64,000 nucleotides of DNA from Globomyces pollinis-pini. Lineage: Eukaryota > Chytridiomycota > Chytridiomycetes > Rhizophydiales > Globomycetaceae. The stretch is from the NCBI GenBank assembly GCA_025399215.1, contig MU621094.1, forward strand, positions 1 to 64,000. The letters are read 5' to 3'. Shown here piece after piece: positions 48,001-62,306 of this stretch. The position numbers were made by a program, and so were the translations under genes. The notes under the pieces are model-generated. The model did not search any database, was not told where the DNA came from, and saw nothing but the letters and a program-made list of their open reading frames with translations. Position 1 is the first letter of the stretch, and each line of letters opens with the position of its first letter.

Positions 48001-51000
48001 AAATAGAACTTTGTATCCTCTACCAGCTTTAATTAGATTCTTCTCTAGAATATTGTCCAAAGTAGGATCCAATACTTCTTCTACGTCTTCAATAAGAAGT
48101 GGCCGACCTTGACTAATTGAATCTTCGACATGCTGTCTAAAGTATTTGTTTCCAAGAGTTGTGACCAACAGTTTATTCTTTTCTTCACGGTTTTTTATCC
48201 ATACTTTGGCTTGGGTTTGTGGATCAATCAAAAGCGGGAATCTTGTACCTTTGGTGACAATAATACCATTTTGAGTTGATAGTTCATCTGTTGGTAAACC
48301 TTGAATATTCCATTCTCCAACAGTAGTGTTGTCCACTAATAATCCAATAACATCCAAGTCCTCGGTATGTGGTATTTTTCTTCTGAGAAGCTCTTTCTTC
48401 CAGTCGTTCAAAAGATTCTGTCGGAAACTTTGGTTAAATGGCCCACTGTATGACAAGAAAGCGGTGGCCAAAATTATATCACCTACTAATTTCCCGATCC
48501 TTACAGCAAACTCTTTGCTTTGAATTGTCCAACGATCTTTTTCTCCTTTCAGACCACCAATAAGAGCAGTTGCAGCCACCATTTTTCTTTTGCAACCATC
48601 TGCATCAGCTTGTAATGCTTGCTTAGTTGAAATGGCATCATTATATTTCGCTTGAAAGATATCAAGTTCAGCTTGTTTTTCATCCAATGCCTGTTGCGCC
48701 TTATTTAAGTCATCCATGGCGATTGCTAGTTTAAATTCCTGGATAACAAGGTTGGCTTTCAGTGGCACGACTTGCTTGTTTACTGCATAATATGAAGACT
48801 ATAGAGTTAATAAAAAACGAATTACCATAGCACCAACCCATGAAATCAAACCTGCAACATCGGCCGATACCTTTTTAGCACCTTCAAGATTAAAGTCCAC
48901 CATTTCTTGCAGAGGCTCGAGCAACTCTACCGTTTCTTCATTAATTTCATCTTTAGCAAAAGCTAGTAGAGAAGACAGGAAATCTGATTGTGACATCAAC
49001 TTCAGCGATTCAGACCAGGATGGGACCATACATGGTCTTTCCGCATCTTGCACTAAAGGAATCCCCAAACGTTTTTTTTGTAAAATCAACACACCATCCA
49101 TAATTCTCATAATTAAATGAGGAGGCTTTGCTAATTTTCTAACGGTGGAAATATGCGCTGGTTGAATAGAGTTTAACGCACTTCTTGCTAGTTCCAAAGC
49201 TGGCTCTGCTGCAACTAATTGAGTCTCCGCAAGCAGCTTGTCAGCCTTAATCGCGTTTGCGATTCCCTCAGATTTAGTCTTGACTTTCAACACTGATTCT
49301 TTCACCTTTTCTGCTGCAATAGTACCAGATGTAACATCAGCCAATACACCATCTGCTTCCTTTGATGCAACAGCTAAGTCTTTTTCTTTAAACACCAGTT
49401 CTCCTTGTAAGATTGCAACTGACTTTGAAGCGTCAATCAACTTTGATAAACCCATATTCATTCTTTCTGATAAACCACCTACTTCATTCCTCTTCATTTG
49501 ATAGTAAGTTTTGTAAGATCCTAAAAATGACAGATAAGATTTTGGTGTAACATGGGTTCTTCTTCTAAATTGGTTGAAATATTGATCACAAGCGTCAGTG
49601 ACTAGATCATGGACAAATGCCATATGGTAAACGACATCTTTAATAATCTGTTCGGTACCAACAATTTCCATTTCTGACACAAACTTTTCAGCTACAGCAC
49701 GTAACGCCTGTTCAGGCCATCTACTGAACCAGTCCATAGTACAACCAGAAACAAGTCCGGGAAACTTTAATGATCTGTTTCTGAATTTTTCACCAACTGG
49801 AGAGAAACACAGCACAACATGTAAGTTCGCCTTCACGCGATCAATAAAGAATTGCCAAAGATTTTCCACACTATCAACAACATCTGGTCTTTGTTTTTTC
49901 ATTGGCAATCGCATATCTCCAGAAAGTGATATGACTTCATCTTTTGCGAATAGTCCAGTAATTTCACCAGAAGTCATAATATTATTAATAAATCCTAAGA
50001 ACCCTTCTTCTTTGATTTCGTTATCAGTGAAAATAAACGTCACAGACTTTCCTGATCCCGCATGCTTATACATCAATTTCAAGTCTTCCATCAAGTTGGT
50101 ATTATTGTAGCTCTTTGTAATAGCAATTTGAAATACTTTGGATTTGGCAATAAATGCAGCCAATTTCGTTAGGGACTGTTTTCCAGAGCCTCCCACTCCA
50201 ACTAATAATGCGCATCCTCTAGGAGTTCGGATTACTCGAGAAATTCTAACAGTGTGCTTCATCGCATCTTCAAACAGTACTAAATCCATTTTAGATCCTC
50301 GAAGTGTTTCATTTAGCTGTCGCATATAGTCGTTCAATTTGTCGCGGAGTGCGTCAAATGAAGGGACTTTCTCATATACCTTAATAGCTTCCAAATCGAT
50401 TTCAACATCAGGGTCATCGTTATCTGGCGGCTCTCTTAGGAAGTCCACGAAATAACTCTTCGAATTGACCGCAGTACCAAGTTCGTCTCCAAATTCTTTT
50501 TGAACCAAATTTGTTAGCGACTTATTAAACCAATCAACATCCTCTATTGTGATGAATCGATCGGGCAACACTCTAGAACATTCATGCTCCCAAAGGTTCA
50601 AAAGCAGTTTTTCATTACTGATTGCATCTGCAGTAGATTTCAACATTCCTTCAGTAATTCTACTTAGATCTCGCAAATTGAAAATATAATGGAATTTGGC
50701 GGGTGTTGGAAGCATCTTCACTTTAGTCATCTGCCACATTCTTCTTGTTAGGGATGGTAGTTTTTTGGCAATTTCTATTACTTCTGGAGAAAAATTGCGA
50801 GCGTCACAAAAGTGTCCTTGCAGCATAGTTCCAAATATTTTGTCCACAGACACATCAGAAGGAATAGTAGAGTTTATCACTACGAATTGCCGTTTTAATC
50901 TGGATGGGATATCGTTTCTACCACCACCAGGATGCATCATCGCTGCCAAGAAAAACAAATCAACAATTGCTGTCCAATCACCAGGTCTATCCAAAGAATA

Positions 51001-54000
51001 GAATCCTTGATATTCCATCAATTGTCTAACTATTTCACCCGTAACTTGGTCACCCCATTCGTTTATTTCAGGCATGTTGATGTCATCAATGAATATAATC
51101 ATCTTTTTTCCAGCAGGTGGTCCGTATGTGGAACCCATACGCTTATCAAGGTAACTTTCAATTGTTCTTTGGAATATCATTGGGGTCGTAGCGGAGGAGA
51201 AACTCAACAGTTTTGACAAGTGGGTGTCTGCATTGATTTTAGCGAGGAACTTTTTAACAGTAACTGTCTTAGCTGTTCCAGGCTCTCCAATAAGTAGAAC
51301 GGCCTTCCCTTGTTTGTTTAATATATCAATCAAAAATTCAGCCCGAACATTATCTACCATAGGAACAATAATGCTCGAGAATTCTGGAGTGGTTTCAGTT
51401 GGATAAATCCAATCGACTACCCGTTCCTTCCAATGTTGCCACTGTCCATTGTCATTTACAAAGAATTCGAAGAATGTGTCTTGTGATGCAGGATCGATTG
51501 GCGGGTATCTTAAATCTGGAATTTTTTCCAACATAAACATTTGCAGTTTCTTTCTTTCATCCAGTTCTAATAGAGATCCAAAAGACCAGAAACATGCAAA
51601 GATAAAGAGCTTCTCTAAATGATCTGAGCTTATTTGAGCCTTATTCATTTCCACTTTTGGAATCAATCCATTCAAAATAATGGTACAATTTACTACGTAA
51701 TTAACTTGGCCAATCAACATCTTTGGGTGTAAGTCCAGTAGCAAGAATAGATTGAGATGTGGAAAAGTGGCATTGAACAGCCTATCCAAAACTGCAACTT
51801 CGTTTGGTAGTCTAGATTTAAACCATGACTGAAGAACAATATCCCAAGTAAGAGATGTTATACCAATATAAATCATTCCACACCTGGATACTGTAGCTGG
51901 ACTAGCGTTTCGTAAACTGTGAACTTCAAACGTAAGTTTACATGCTGCCGACATTGGAATTCGATCTCCGTTAGCAAGTGTTAAACATTTATTGTCATCC
52001 AAGACGGAATTTAAATTTTCGATCCAAACTGCATCCACAGGCCCATCCAAAATAATCCAAATGGTTTGACCTTTATTTTTCAATGTTTTTCTCCAAAGCG
52101 AAGAGAAAATTCCATCTGTCCAGTCGTTGGTTGACACATCTAACTTTCCGAACATCTGAAAATCGGTAATAGCTTTTGGGTTCATTCTCAGTTCTTTGTG
52201 TGGGTCACCACATGCAGTCATGGCTTTTAACAGTGCTGATATACACTTTGTTTTCCCAGTTCCAGTAGGACCTAGAATCATAATTCCATGTCTAACTTTG
52301 GCAGTTTCATATAGTTGAACAACTTTCAGAGTCCAAGGTGGGTGACTAATCAAGTTAACTTCCGCTAACTGTTGGTCAATGGCAGCTTCAACATTCGGGT
52401 AGCTTCCTTTTTTAGCATTTAAGCCGGGGAATAAATCATTGACCAAACTCAGGAATAGCGCTTCATCTTCATCCACCAATTTTGACAAATTCATATCACG
52501 CAATACACGCATCATAATAAGCATTTCAGGATCATCGGGATTTGCCCTTTTAGCTGATCCTGAAGTACGCAATACAGAAAGAATATTTCGTAGCCCAAAA
52601 TCATAATGCACTTGTTTCGATAGTTGTTCTTCACATAATCGATAAAGAACGAAGAATTTTTTTGCGAGGACTAAGTTAGAAATGAAACCACATCCAGCAA
52701 GTTTCACTCTAATGATAATTTGACGGTCGGGAACCATCATAGCTACATATCGGAAATGAACTTTTAAATTTTCAGGAAGCTCTACACGTCCAGCATAACC
52801 TAATAATTAACTCATACATACTTAATTACCTGGATTCATTGTAATAAACATTCCAACTTCAGGGTTTAATTCCACAGTATCTCCGTCAGTAAATACAAAC
52901 GTTTGCTTTCTTTCTTTTCGTGCACCAAATACTGACCCAATCTGTTGTGCGGCTACAGAGAGCACAGGCAGTTCGATTCGATTAAATTCATCAAAGCAAC
53001 CCCAACAACCACTCTGGGCTAACCCTTTATAGATTCTTCCTAATCCTCGATAATCCATCTGATCAGAGCAGTTGAATACGACCACCCACTTTCCAAGATT
53101 TTTACCCAAGTCTTTTACTGACTCTGTCTTTCCGGTTCCTGCAGGACCTGCAGGAGAGCCACCAAGTGACATACCTAAAGCCTGCGCTAAAGTAATATAC
53201 ACTCTATCAGTAAGTGGTGTAATAACAAGTCGATCTGTGCAACCTAGGTATTCACATTGATATGCGAAATCAAAATTGGTTATGGATACAATACAGCAAT
53301 CTTTAGTTTCATGCCAGTAGAAACGAGCTTGTCGGAGCCATTCAAAATCTTCAGGGGTTTTTACGTGAGCTTTAAATAATTTTTCGAACACATCACGATG
53401 ATGAACTTGAATTGTAATGAGTGTCTCATATTTGACTCGGTCCATTTTGGTCAATTCTTTGGTTGTCACTTCAATCAAAGTGTTTAAAATATCTGTGATT
53501 CGTTGATTTGTCGTTGCCATTTTCTTTTTGTCACTTTTTGACAACGTCAAAGCTTCTTCACACATCGACGTCCATTGGATTTGGCAGCATAAGAGACCGA
53601 TTTGTGCTGGATATTCGTCCATAAACTTTTGTAAAGGAACATCATTTACACGACTTGCAGCTTCTCGAACAATGTCGTTGATTGATATCTGCATAGATTT
53701 TAGTAATGTACCCAACCACATCTCAACATTTCCTGAAGCTAGCATTGGACGACTTAACGTTACTCTCTCCCCTTCAGAAGATTCCAAACCAACAATTTTG
53801 TCATACTCTTTATCATGAAACTGAACTTTATCGACATTATCAAATACACTTTTCAAGTGCGCTTGTATAGTATGGGAATCACTTGCTTGACCTAAAATTT
53901 CTAATAAGGCAGGATCGGAAACAAAGAAAAATCTTGGGAAAATTGCTCGCTTCGACTCAAGGTATCCAGAAAGTGATTTTTGGCACAACTCCAATTGTTC

Positions 54001-57000
54001 TGTTAAGTGAGGCAACAAATTCGCAATTGTCTCATCAAGGACACAACATTGAATCACATTTGGGTGTTCATTTGCCAGTCCCATAATTTTGCACCAAGAC
54101 TTATCTATACTACTGAAACGCTTTGCTTCTTTTGGCATTTGTTTTGCTATATCACCGCCCACAAATACTGCTTCTAAATAGATCCACAAATTTTGCACAG
54201 ATAACCAATTTTCTATAACCTCTGATGCAGTTGACAGATTATGCACCCAAGTTTGAATTGTTGGTTTAAATGGCGCATTGTATCGGTTACTAAGTAATGA
54301 TGCTAGGGTCATTAAACTGTCTTCCATTTGAGAGATAATCTCAGCAGTTGCCGAAGGTTTTAATACCAAATTTCCTCTTGTTTTGAATGGCCCAAGAGTA
54401 AATATTTTATCTTCCCAATCAGTAACAGTTGCTTTTAATTTTATTTCGATTTCGGCTTCTTTCACAGCAGCAGTGCATACATCTTCAAGGTCTTCTTGGT
54501 GTTCGATCAATGGTGCATCAAGTAGAGTCTTTACGTAAAACATTTCTGGGTCTAGGTTTAATTCTGTCTTGGTGATGCTCATGATGGAATCCCAATGTCG
54601 CTGTTGCATAGCCTTGTTACTCATCATTTCTAAAAGAGGAACCAAAGAAGCCATATTATCGACAATATTTTTAAGCTCTGTGAAAGAGTCCCAGTCTTTA
54701 ATTGCTTTGGGTAGTTTCTTGATCTTGTTTTGAAATTCAGCCATATCAGTATTGATATCATCCAAGTTAATATCTTGCCAAAGGCATTCACAGTACGTTT
54801 GATTCTTTGCTAAAACATCATTGTATAAACTGTAAAGATTTTGTAACAATTTCAATTCCTTTTTGATTCGAACAAGATTTGGAAATGGAGTCACTGGTAG
54901 TGAAAATAGCTCTTCACCACCAGAGTAAGTCTCCCACTTACGATTTAGCTCATCAAATCCACGTTGAAATACGATTAACCTCTCGCTTGCAGTTTTGGGG
55001 TTGATAACTCCTGCCATTGGGCCGTTTTCAGTGTACTCTACAGTAAATTCTTTTACATCTTGAGAGAATTTTTGCACCGAATTGATTAAATCCGCCTTAA
55101 ATACAGGTTGGATTTTGCTTAGATGAGCTTGTGTTTCTATAACCAAAGTTTTTAACTTCTTCCAACTATATCGTAACGAATCGACCATTTCAGTTTCTTC
55201 TTTAGTCACGGATACATTATGCTTTGCTAATAGTAGGTATGCCTCTTCTATTGGTGCTACCTTCATGTCTATATCAACTTCCGTTTCGCGAATTTGTGAC
55301 AGCGTTTGAACTGCCATTCGTAAATCGTCAATATCAGCTATTTTTCTGCTCAGTTTGATTGTTTTAGTTTCCATGTATTCAATTAATTGTTCCATGTCTT
55401 GCTTGACTTTTATGTTAAGATTTAAACCAAATTGTTGTTTCCATTCTTTAGTTTCAGATAACAACGCAAGTTTTAAAGGCTCGGCAGATATTAAAAGTAA
55501 CCCAATCTGAGTAGTTGTGGGTATTTCAAGAATTTCTCTTTCAATCATTTCATATCGATTGATTTCGTTTTCAAAATCACCAATAGTTGGAGAATTTCCC
55601 AAAAATCTTTGTATTGTTTCAGTTTTATCATCTTTCCATAGAAAATCGTATTTGCTAAATTGATCACGATGAGTCTCTACATCTTTCTTCATGGAATTTA
55701 CAGTTGATGATAGTAGCATCATTACTTTCAAAACGTCTTTGTTGTTTGCAACTTGCGAATTATCTTCAGGGTAATGTGTAGATACTGGATCATCAGGTGA
55801 ATCTAAAAATACTCTCCAATTGATTTGTAACTTTTTAGACACATCAACAATCAGAGCTGCCATTTTGTTCAATGAACTTTGAATATCTTCTAGTTTGGGC
55901 TGAAGAATAACGTTAGGAATCAAAAGTAGAATTTCTGCTTTAAAGAATGGTTTTTGGGATGGTGGACGATTGTATTGGCTGACAGTGTACGTTCCCAAAC
56001 GAGACCTTAAGAGATCTAATGATCCTTTTGTATTCTGAACCAAAGCTTCAAAGTTTTGATAATTGGCATTGTAGTAAACTGCTTCATAAGCGAGTCTCAA
56101 TTCCGCGTTTATATACATTGGGTGTACTCTCTTTGACAATTCTTGTATCATATCTCTGGCAGCACTTTCAATCAAATTACTTCGATTGGCAATTATTTGA
56201 AGCATACTTGCACATCGCTTTTCTGTCTTTTCTTGAAAAACATCAATAGTCCACTGTTCAGTGTCCAGTGGGACTTCAATTAATGACATTTCGGCAATTT
56301 TTTTAACACCAGTTTCAATTCGACAATGGGAAATATCTAAAAGCTTTTCAACCAGTTCTTGTAATTTGGATAATTGTCTGTGGGTAGCTTGAAGGTAATC
56401 GTCGAGGTTCAATGATGTCCTACTATTTAGCTATTTAATTTTACCATGTTAAGGCAGTCAATCCCGGTTGAAGCGTTCTATCCAAGTCATCAATATGTGG
56501 GGCTAGCGCTTTTCGTAAAGTGAGAGTTACGCGATCCAACAAAGTCTTTTTTGCATTTAGAATTCTTGAAAGTTCGTGATATAAATCCTTGTAATACATT
56601 TCTTTTACACATACGTTGCAGACCGAAAGAGGGACCTCCAGACCCAACCGTTGCATGTGCTTTGTTTCTTTAATCAACTGCAAAATTTGAGGATCAAAAT
56701 TGACGTAAACAACGCCTTCAGATGTAGAAACCAACAGTGTAGCTTGAAGACCAGTTTTTGTTTGTTCTACAACGTTGTACCACGATCGATACCATAGGAC
56801 TTCGAACTCAATTAAAGCTCGAGCTAGTTTATTGTAGTTTCTAATGTGTTTCTTCGCGTCCATAGAGTCAAGAACTGTTGTGTTTTGTTTGAACTCCTTC
56901 ATTGGCGCTTCGATTCGTCTATATAGTTGCCTGGCCCAAGCTATTGCACCTGAAACTGGGGGAGTATTTCGAGGAATGGGGGGAGAGTCTTTAAATTTTT

Positions 57001-58949
57001 GATACATTTTTCTTACTGCCTCCAAGTCTCTGCGAGTATAATGAACAAATACCGAATGATATTTCGACTCCAAATCTATTTGCATATCTTTAATGGTAGA
57101 AAATTTGCTTAGTAACTCTAGAGACTGTTCTGTGCTAACAATATGCTCGAAAGATGTATCGATGAATTTCTGCAAAGTAACTTCCAAGTCTGTCACTTGT
57201 TTTTTAAAGCTATTATAATCTGTATCATATTCCTATGCATTGATTAGATTCACTCTATAAGTACCATTTTTCTGTGATCTAAGATATCATATGGCTTGCG
57301 TTGCATTTGATTCAGTATATTATAGAATCGACGAACAATCAAGTCCATTCCTTCAACGCCTAATCGTTGAAGCAATGAAAACTTTTCTATAATATTGAAC
57401 ATATCAATTACTTTCTGAATTCTCTTGCAAAACGCATCAAATTTTCCGAATATATACATTTCAGAAAAGTCAAATTGCTTTTCGTTTGGTGTTTCTTGAA
57501 GTTTTTTCTATTTGTTAGAGACATTAATATTAAAAATACTTTAATCTCATGAAAGCATCTTTGATACGCTTCATTTAGCTTCATACACTGTAAAAGCTTG
57601 TGAACCAAGACTTGCCTATCTAAATCCCAGATCTTTGATCCACCTTCTTTGTATACAAACTCTTTAGAGCTTGTGATCATTTGATTAGTTATTTTCACAA
57701 ATAGTGAGGTCATTCTTTCGGACGTATTGTAATAGCGTGATATGGAGTAAATCATTTTAATTGCGTTAATTAAGCCTGGAATTGCAGGTATCATTCCCAA
57801 AGGATCACTTCGATAAAGTGGATCACAGAAGCGGTCTAATGTATATAAATACTTGACGTTATCTTTGGATTCATTTGCTGCGTCGGTAACTCTATCATCT
57901 AAATCTTTCCAGGTTTTCAAAAGAGCTCTGGATTTCACCGCATTTAGTATCCCAATAACTTTTTTGCAGACTGGACTCTTCAATTGATCCGTAATACTAT
58001 TAAATTTTACCATTCTAGCTTTCCAATGTGCTAACTCTGCATTTGGACCAATATCGTCAGCTTCTTTTCGCATTTGCTCACTCTCTGCAAGCACTAATTC
58101 AATCTGCTTGCACCATTCGTTCACCAACCCTAACATGATAAATGATCACACCTAACTTACCTTCTAAATCGTTGATAACTTCTGGTTCGTGCGCAGCATT
58201 TCCATATTCGGAAGGCTTCTTGTAGGCCTCCAAATCAATTGTACATTTGTGCAGTTGTACACTATCTTGCAAATTTACCATTGCAACATCCAGATCCACA
58301 GTAAACTTTTCCAATGTTTCCATGAAAGACTTAACTGATTCGTCTTTAGTTCGCGATAATACTCCCCAAGTATCCTGTATTGTGTTAATTACGTCGCTTG
58401 TTACTTGAGCGGCTAATGCTGGAAACACCACATGTTTAACCATAGTAGTCAGGGATGGTAAAATATTCACATTCAGCGGACCAAAAGAAATGTCAGTGAA
58501 GATGTTTTGAACCGTGATGGGTTTAGTCGACGTTCTTACAAAGAACGCGCCAAGACCTGTTAATATCTCCTTATGGCCATGAGTTACTACAAGTGTGTTG
58601 GATTTTGTTTGATTAGATGCCCCCTTAGAGGTTCCTGCATCTTCCTAAAAAGGTTAACTGTTGTTTTCAATACTTTTTGCCAGAAGAAGATAACTTTTCT
58701 AGAACCTCCATCTGCAAAAAAATCATTAACTAATTCCATTTTATTTCCTAGCAATAAAGAATTTTCCAAAGTCGATGGTTTTTCTTCAATAAAGCTTCCA
58801 AATTTTTCAAGGAGGTATCGATGACGGATATCTAAAGAACCTCTCTTTTTCTCAATTGCATTCTGATTCGCGGCAGCTTTCTTCTTATCGTTCTCAAACG
58901 TATTGCTGATGTTTGAAACACTGCCAGTATTGGCAGCGATTGTTGCCAT
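45073..58949 (-). CDS. DNAH5: Axonemal outer-arm dynein heavy chain (DNAH5/DNAH8 type)
   Basis: Motor subunit of the outer dynein arm, about 4,500 residues, apparently intact. ATG 58949 opens [18 protein letters not shown]; the family head [11 protein letters not shown] and [14 protein letters not shown] follow. The tail region contains [13 protein letters not shown] and [16 protein letters not shown], and QPGLTALTW, all matching DNAH5. P-loops: AAA1 [16 protein letters not shown] (near 53140), AAA2 [10 protein letters not shown] (near 52260), AAA3 [10 protein letters not shown] (near 51280), AAA4 [10 protein letters not shown] (near 50190). The stalk lies downstream and the end is [11 protein letters not shown]. 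Only about ten introns of ~30 bp were seen, far fewer per kb than in neighbouring genes. Confidence 0.95.
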
Positions 58950-60855
58950 TTCGCGTTTTTGTTAAAAAGTTTGTGTTTGAAAAACACGACTATACAATGT
59001 CAATGACGTCAACGCAAACAACATTTTGTATGACTCACATTATTCTCATGATAATATAATGAATGTACTTATATTTTTACTACCAAAAATATGGATGGTT
59101 ACTTGAATCACAACTTGGATTTGTCTTGTGACTATTGTAACCAGAAAATTGAAACCTAATGGAATTTACAATCGTAAAACCACCAATTACAGAATTCGGC
59201 GGTCTTCTACTATATAGCAATTTAACTCAATGCACTCAGTATGCTTGGATTTCATAAGTCATCTACGTCTCGTCCAGCGAAGATCTAAGTACGTAAATAT
59301 ACTTATTTCGATACAATGGTTTGTGCAGTTACTCAAGAATGGACTATTAATTTGTTTGTTTACAGGAAAGGTGCTGCTGTGATTACTTGGACCGCTGCAG
59401 TCGACCTATATACCCAAAATCATTTCCTTCCAGTACCGAACTCTATTTAACAAGCTGCCTCATTCCATCACTGTCATCAGCTGTCCATCAGCAATAATAC
59501 TTAGTTTTATGGAACTTCAACTGTTCAGTATGCCCCAATTAACTCAAAATGGATTCATGATGCTTCATGCATGCTATAAAAACACTATACCACCGCATAC
59601 TAAGCTACTCTTCAACTGATAAAGTATTTCTATTTGAATACTGCCAAATGGCTAACACAATCAAAGGCATTCAGATAGAGAAACTCATTCACACAACAAA
59701 GCTAACACAACGGGAGTATCTGGTCTCAACTTGCTATTATTAAGCTAAGGAGTCACAAATTTGGGAAACGTCTCTTAACCGCATACTACCAAAATATGTC
59801 ACTGTACATAATTGCGTTAACAGCTAGGTTAAAATTCATCATATTAAATCCAGTTCAAAACAACTTCAATCAAATCTCTCTCTTTCTATTCGTTAAGTAA
59901 GAGTTCCGATGTATGACGTAGTTTATGAGTTAAATTAATTGAAGAACTAATCCATGCGTATATGAATTGCGACTATAATGATTGTATATGTCGATGTATA
60001 TGTACTGCAAATGCAGGTGACAAGATGTCACAAGATACCCTCAACACTTTAACATTGACTGCTCAGCAAATGAAACGTGGAGACATCTATAGTTAAGATG
60101 CTACTGCATATTTTGGGTCTCTTACTTAAACTACTTATCACGACATTCAAAATCAAAGGTTCAACGTTGATGGCACCAACTAAAATGTACTGATCAAGTT
60201 CTATGGGGGAAAGAAGAAGACAAGGCAGTGTACCGTTATGGTATCAGCAGAGATGGTTCTGCAATGTCTTGCTCCATTCGTGCTAATGATATTTATGCAG
60301 CAGGTACGTTGCCGACCGAATGAAATTATTTATTCATGCCAATCGGAATATGGACAAAACGCTCATGATCATCAATATGATGTTAAGTCTACTTAACCCT
60401 ATCGAAAGAGAATAACAATTCACTAAAAGTATAAATTCAAATCATTTATATTGAATATTGAAAGAATGCTACAACTTTGAATCTTTGGATTTGTTTTTGA
60501 TTATATTTCAATTACTTTCTTTCCTGTCTCAAATTTAGTGCTTATATTTAATTAGGTATCAAAATCTTCTCTCAATAAAAACTGGCACTTATGTCGATGC
60601 GACGTTGTGGCCTATGTCATCTCAATTTCTGGCAAGTCCTGATCATCATCATACCAGGTACATCAAGAGGATAGACACCAGAGCATCAACTATCAAATTC
60701 AAACGCGATCCCTCGTCTGCATTTCTAATATACAATATTTTGGATGGCTGCTTCATGTAAATAAACTGGGAATATAATGCCCAGTAATAACTACAATAGA
60801 CAAAGATAACCATATGTACCCTAAATGTGTGTTTATGCGGTTCAAATTTTTGATA
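58950..60855. other. Gene-poor region upstream of the dynein gene
   Basis: About 1.9 kb without a supported gene. It includes the dynein promoter. Short open stretches near 59330-59450 and 60180-60310 have no stop for 30-40 codons but no recognisable domain or exon partner. Confidence 0.5.
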
Positions 60856-60943
60856 TTTTACCTGATGTGTGTCTTGTAAGCAAGCCAAGCCAAGCATTGT
60901 TTTACCTGATGTGTGTCTTGTAAGCAAGCCAAGCCAAGCATTG
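60856..60943. repeat. Perfect 44-bp tandem duplication
   Basis: Bases 60856-60899 and 60900-60943 are identical (start ttttacctgatgtgtg, end ccaagcattg). They abut without spacer and run into the AAGCC-rich block that follows. Confidence 0.9.
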
Positions 60944-61080
60944 GCCAAGATTGGCTTGGCTTGACTCTGAGTGGGGTCAGCTTGAGCTTGTCAAGTCAAG
61001 CCAGTTGTTCAGCTTGAGATTGTCAAGCTAAGCTAGTTAAACACTTGGCTTGACTTGGCTGGGTGGGATTCGAACACAAA
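60880..61080 (-). repeat. SINE-like block with B-box-like motif (minus orientation)
   Basis: A GC-richer patch with many AAGCC/GGCTTG units (caagccaagcc, ttggcttgac, gtcaagctaagc). At its right end is ggtgggattcgaacac, whose reverse complement is a tRNA B-box-like ttcgaatccc. Read on the minus strand the order is B-box then AAGC-rich tail, as in tRNA-derived SINEs. Confidence 0.55.
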
Positions 61081-61394
61081 TAAAAAAAATGAATCGTTTG
61101 TCAACAGACACCATCACTGAATGCATGTCTTTGAAGCGATGGTGGACTGACCAATAAACGAAACTTCTCATCATCAGACTACAATTTACTAATATATTTG
61201 AGAGATATTAAATAATATTACAGCAAATTCAAAATACGGGATATAATCATTATTTAATTTATTAGTTACTCATTAATTAGTCCTTGTTGTCAGAATAGAA
61301 CTAAGCTCCGTTAATGTTGCAATGTACATTACTAAAGTCATTTACGTATTTGACTAGTTATGTATTTATGTATTATTTACTTCCTGCAATAAAA

Positions 61395-61625
61395 TTAAAA
61401 ATTGCTCAGGTGAACCATCATACAGTTATCATAGATGTCACCGGTTCAATCCCCGCTGTCAAATGCTTTTTCAAAGCTTGGCAAGCTATCAAGCAAGCTG
61501 TGACCTCAGCTTGGCTTGTCCAAGCTAAGCTTGGTTTTTTGTACTCAAGCCAAGCTCCGAAAATCAGCAGATTGACTTGACTTAGCTTGGGCTTGCTTAA
61601 AGGATTGCTAAGCTGCTTGGCTTGT
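61395..61625 (+). repeat. SINE-like block with A/B-box-like motifs (plus orientation)
   Basis: attgctcaggtgaac (A-box-like) and, 40 bases on, ccggttcaatccccgc (B-box-like), are followed by an AAGCTTGG-rich stretch to about 61625. The layout mirrors the block at 60880-61080 in opposite orientation, about 320 bases away. Confidence 0.55.
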
Positions 61626-62306
61626 TGATATTTTAAGGAATCATTGTGGCGATATTTTCTCTTAAAATCAGTTCTACTCTAGCTAAGTTCTGATTATGGA
61701 ATAATCTAAAACTAAGAATGAATAAACTAATTATATTGATTGTAAGTGCAAATGTTTCGCACAGTCTGTCCACATTTGCAACCATTCGAGATATAGCCTT
61801 CCTCGTTTCTTTACTAATTATGCAAAGGTTTGATCAGCAGGGACAGACGAACTGGATCCAGAAAAAAGAGCTTAACAACTTGAAATAAATCACATTTTGA
61901 ATATGTTTTTGGTTGTAAATGTAGACTTTATGAATCAGGTGGACAGAGATCACATAGATTTGCTCAATAAAACTCCTAGTTGATACAAAATACTCTTAAT
62001 TCTTTTGCAAATATAGTGTCGGGTTGTCAGACATTCCATTTTGTGTGTAACAAAGCGAGTATATGAAAAAATATTGCAGCAAACATATCATTCACCTTAA
62101 AAAACTGACAAAAAACTATCGTTTCGCTCAGTCGGCTATAGAACTCTTGTTTTCCATCTTCTGTTCCTCTCTTTTGTTGAAACTGTTAATGTCTTGGGAG
62201 TTTGGTTGATGCTGAAAGTAAAAAGACATACATTGGAATTTAAAAAAAAACCATTACACCCGACACTTAAAAAATATTAAAAAAGATAATGTATCTTCTA
62301 GTAGAT

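Noticed and set aside
59330..59450. Short frame with GAAVITWTAAVDLYTQNHF, lectin-like in feel
   Set aside because: Too short, ends in a stop, no neighbouring exon could be joined.
60180..60310. Frame with LWGKEEDKAVYRYG and SAMSCSIRANDIYAAG
   Set aside because: Looks like coding sequence but has a stop just upstream and no identifiable domain; may be a relic.
61060..61080. Possible tRNA gene from the gggattcgaac T-loop-like motif
   Set aside because: No acceptor or anticodon arm could be folded around it; better explained as part of a SINE-like block.
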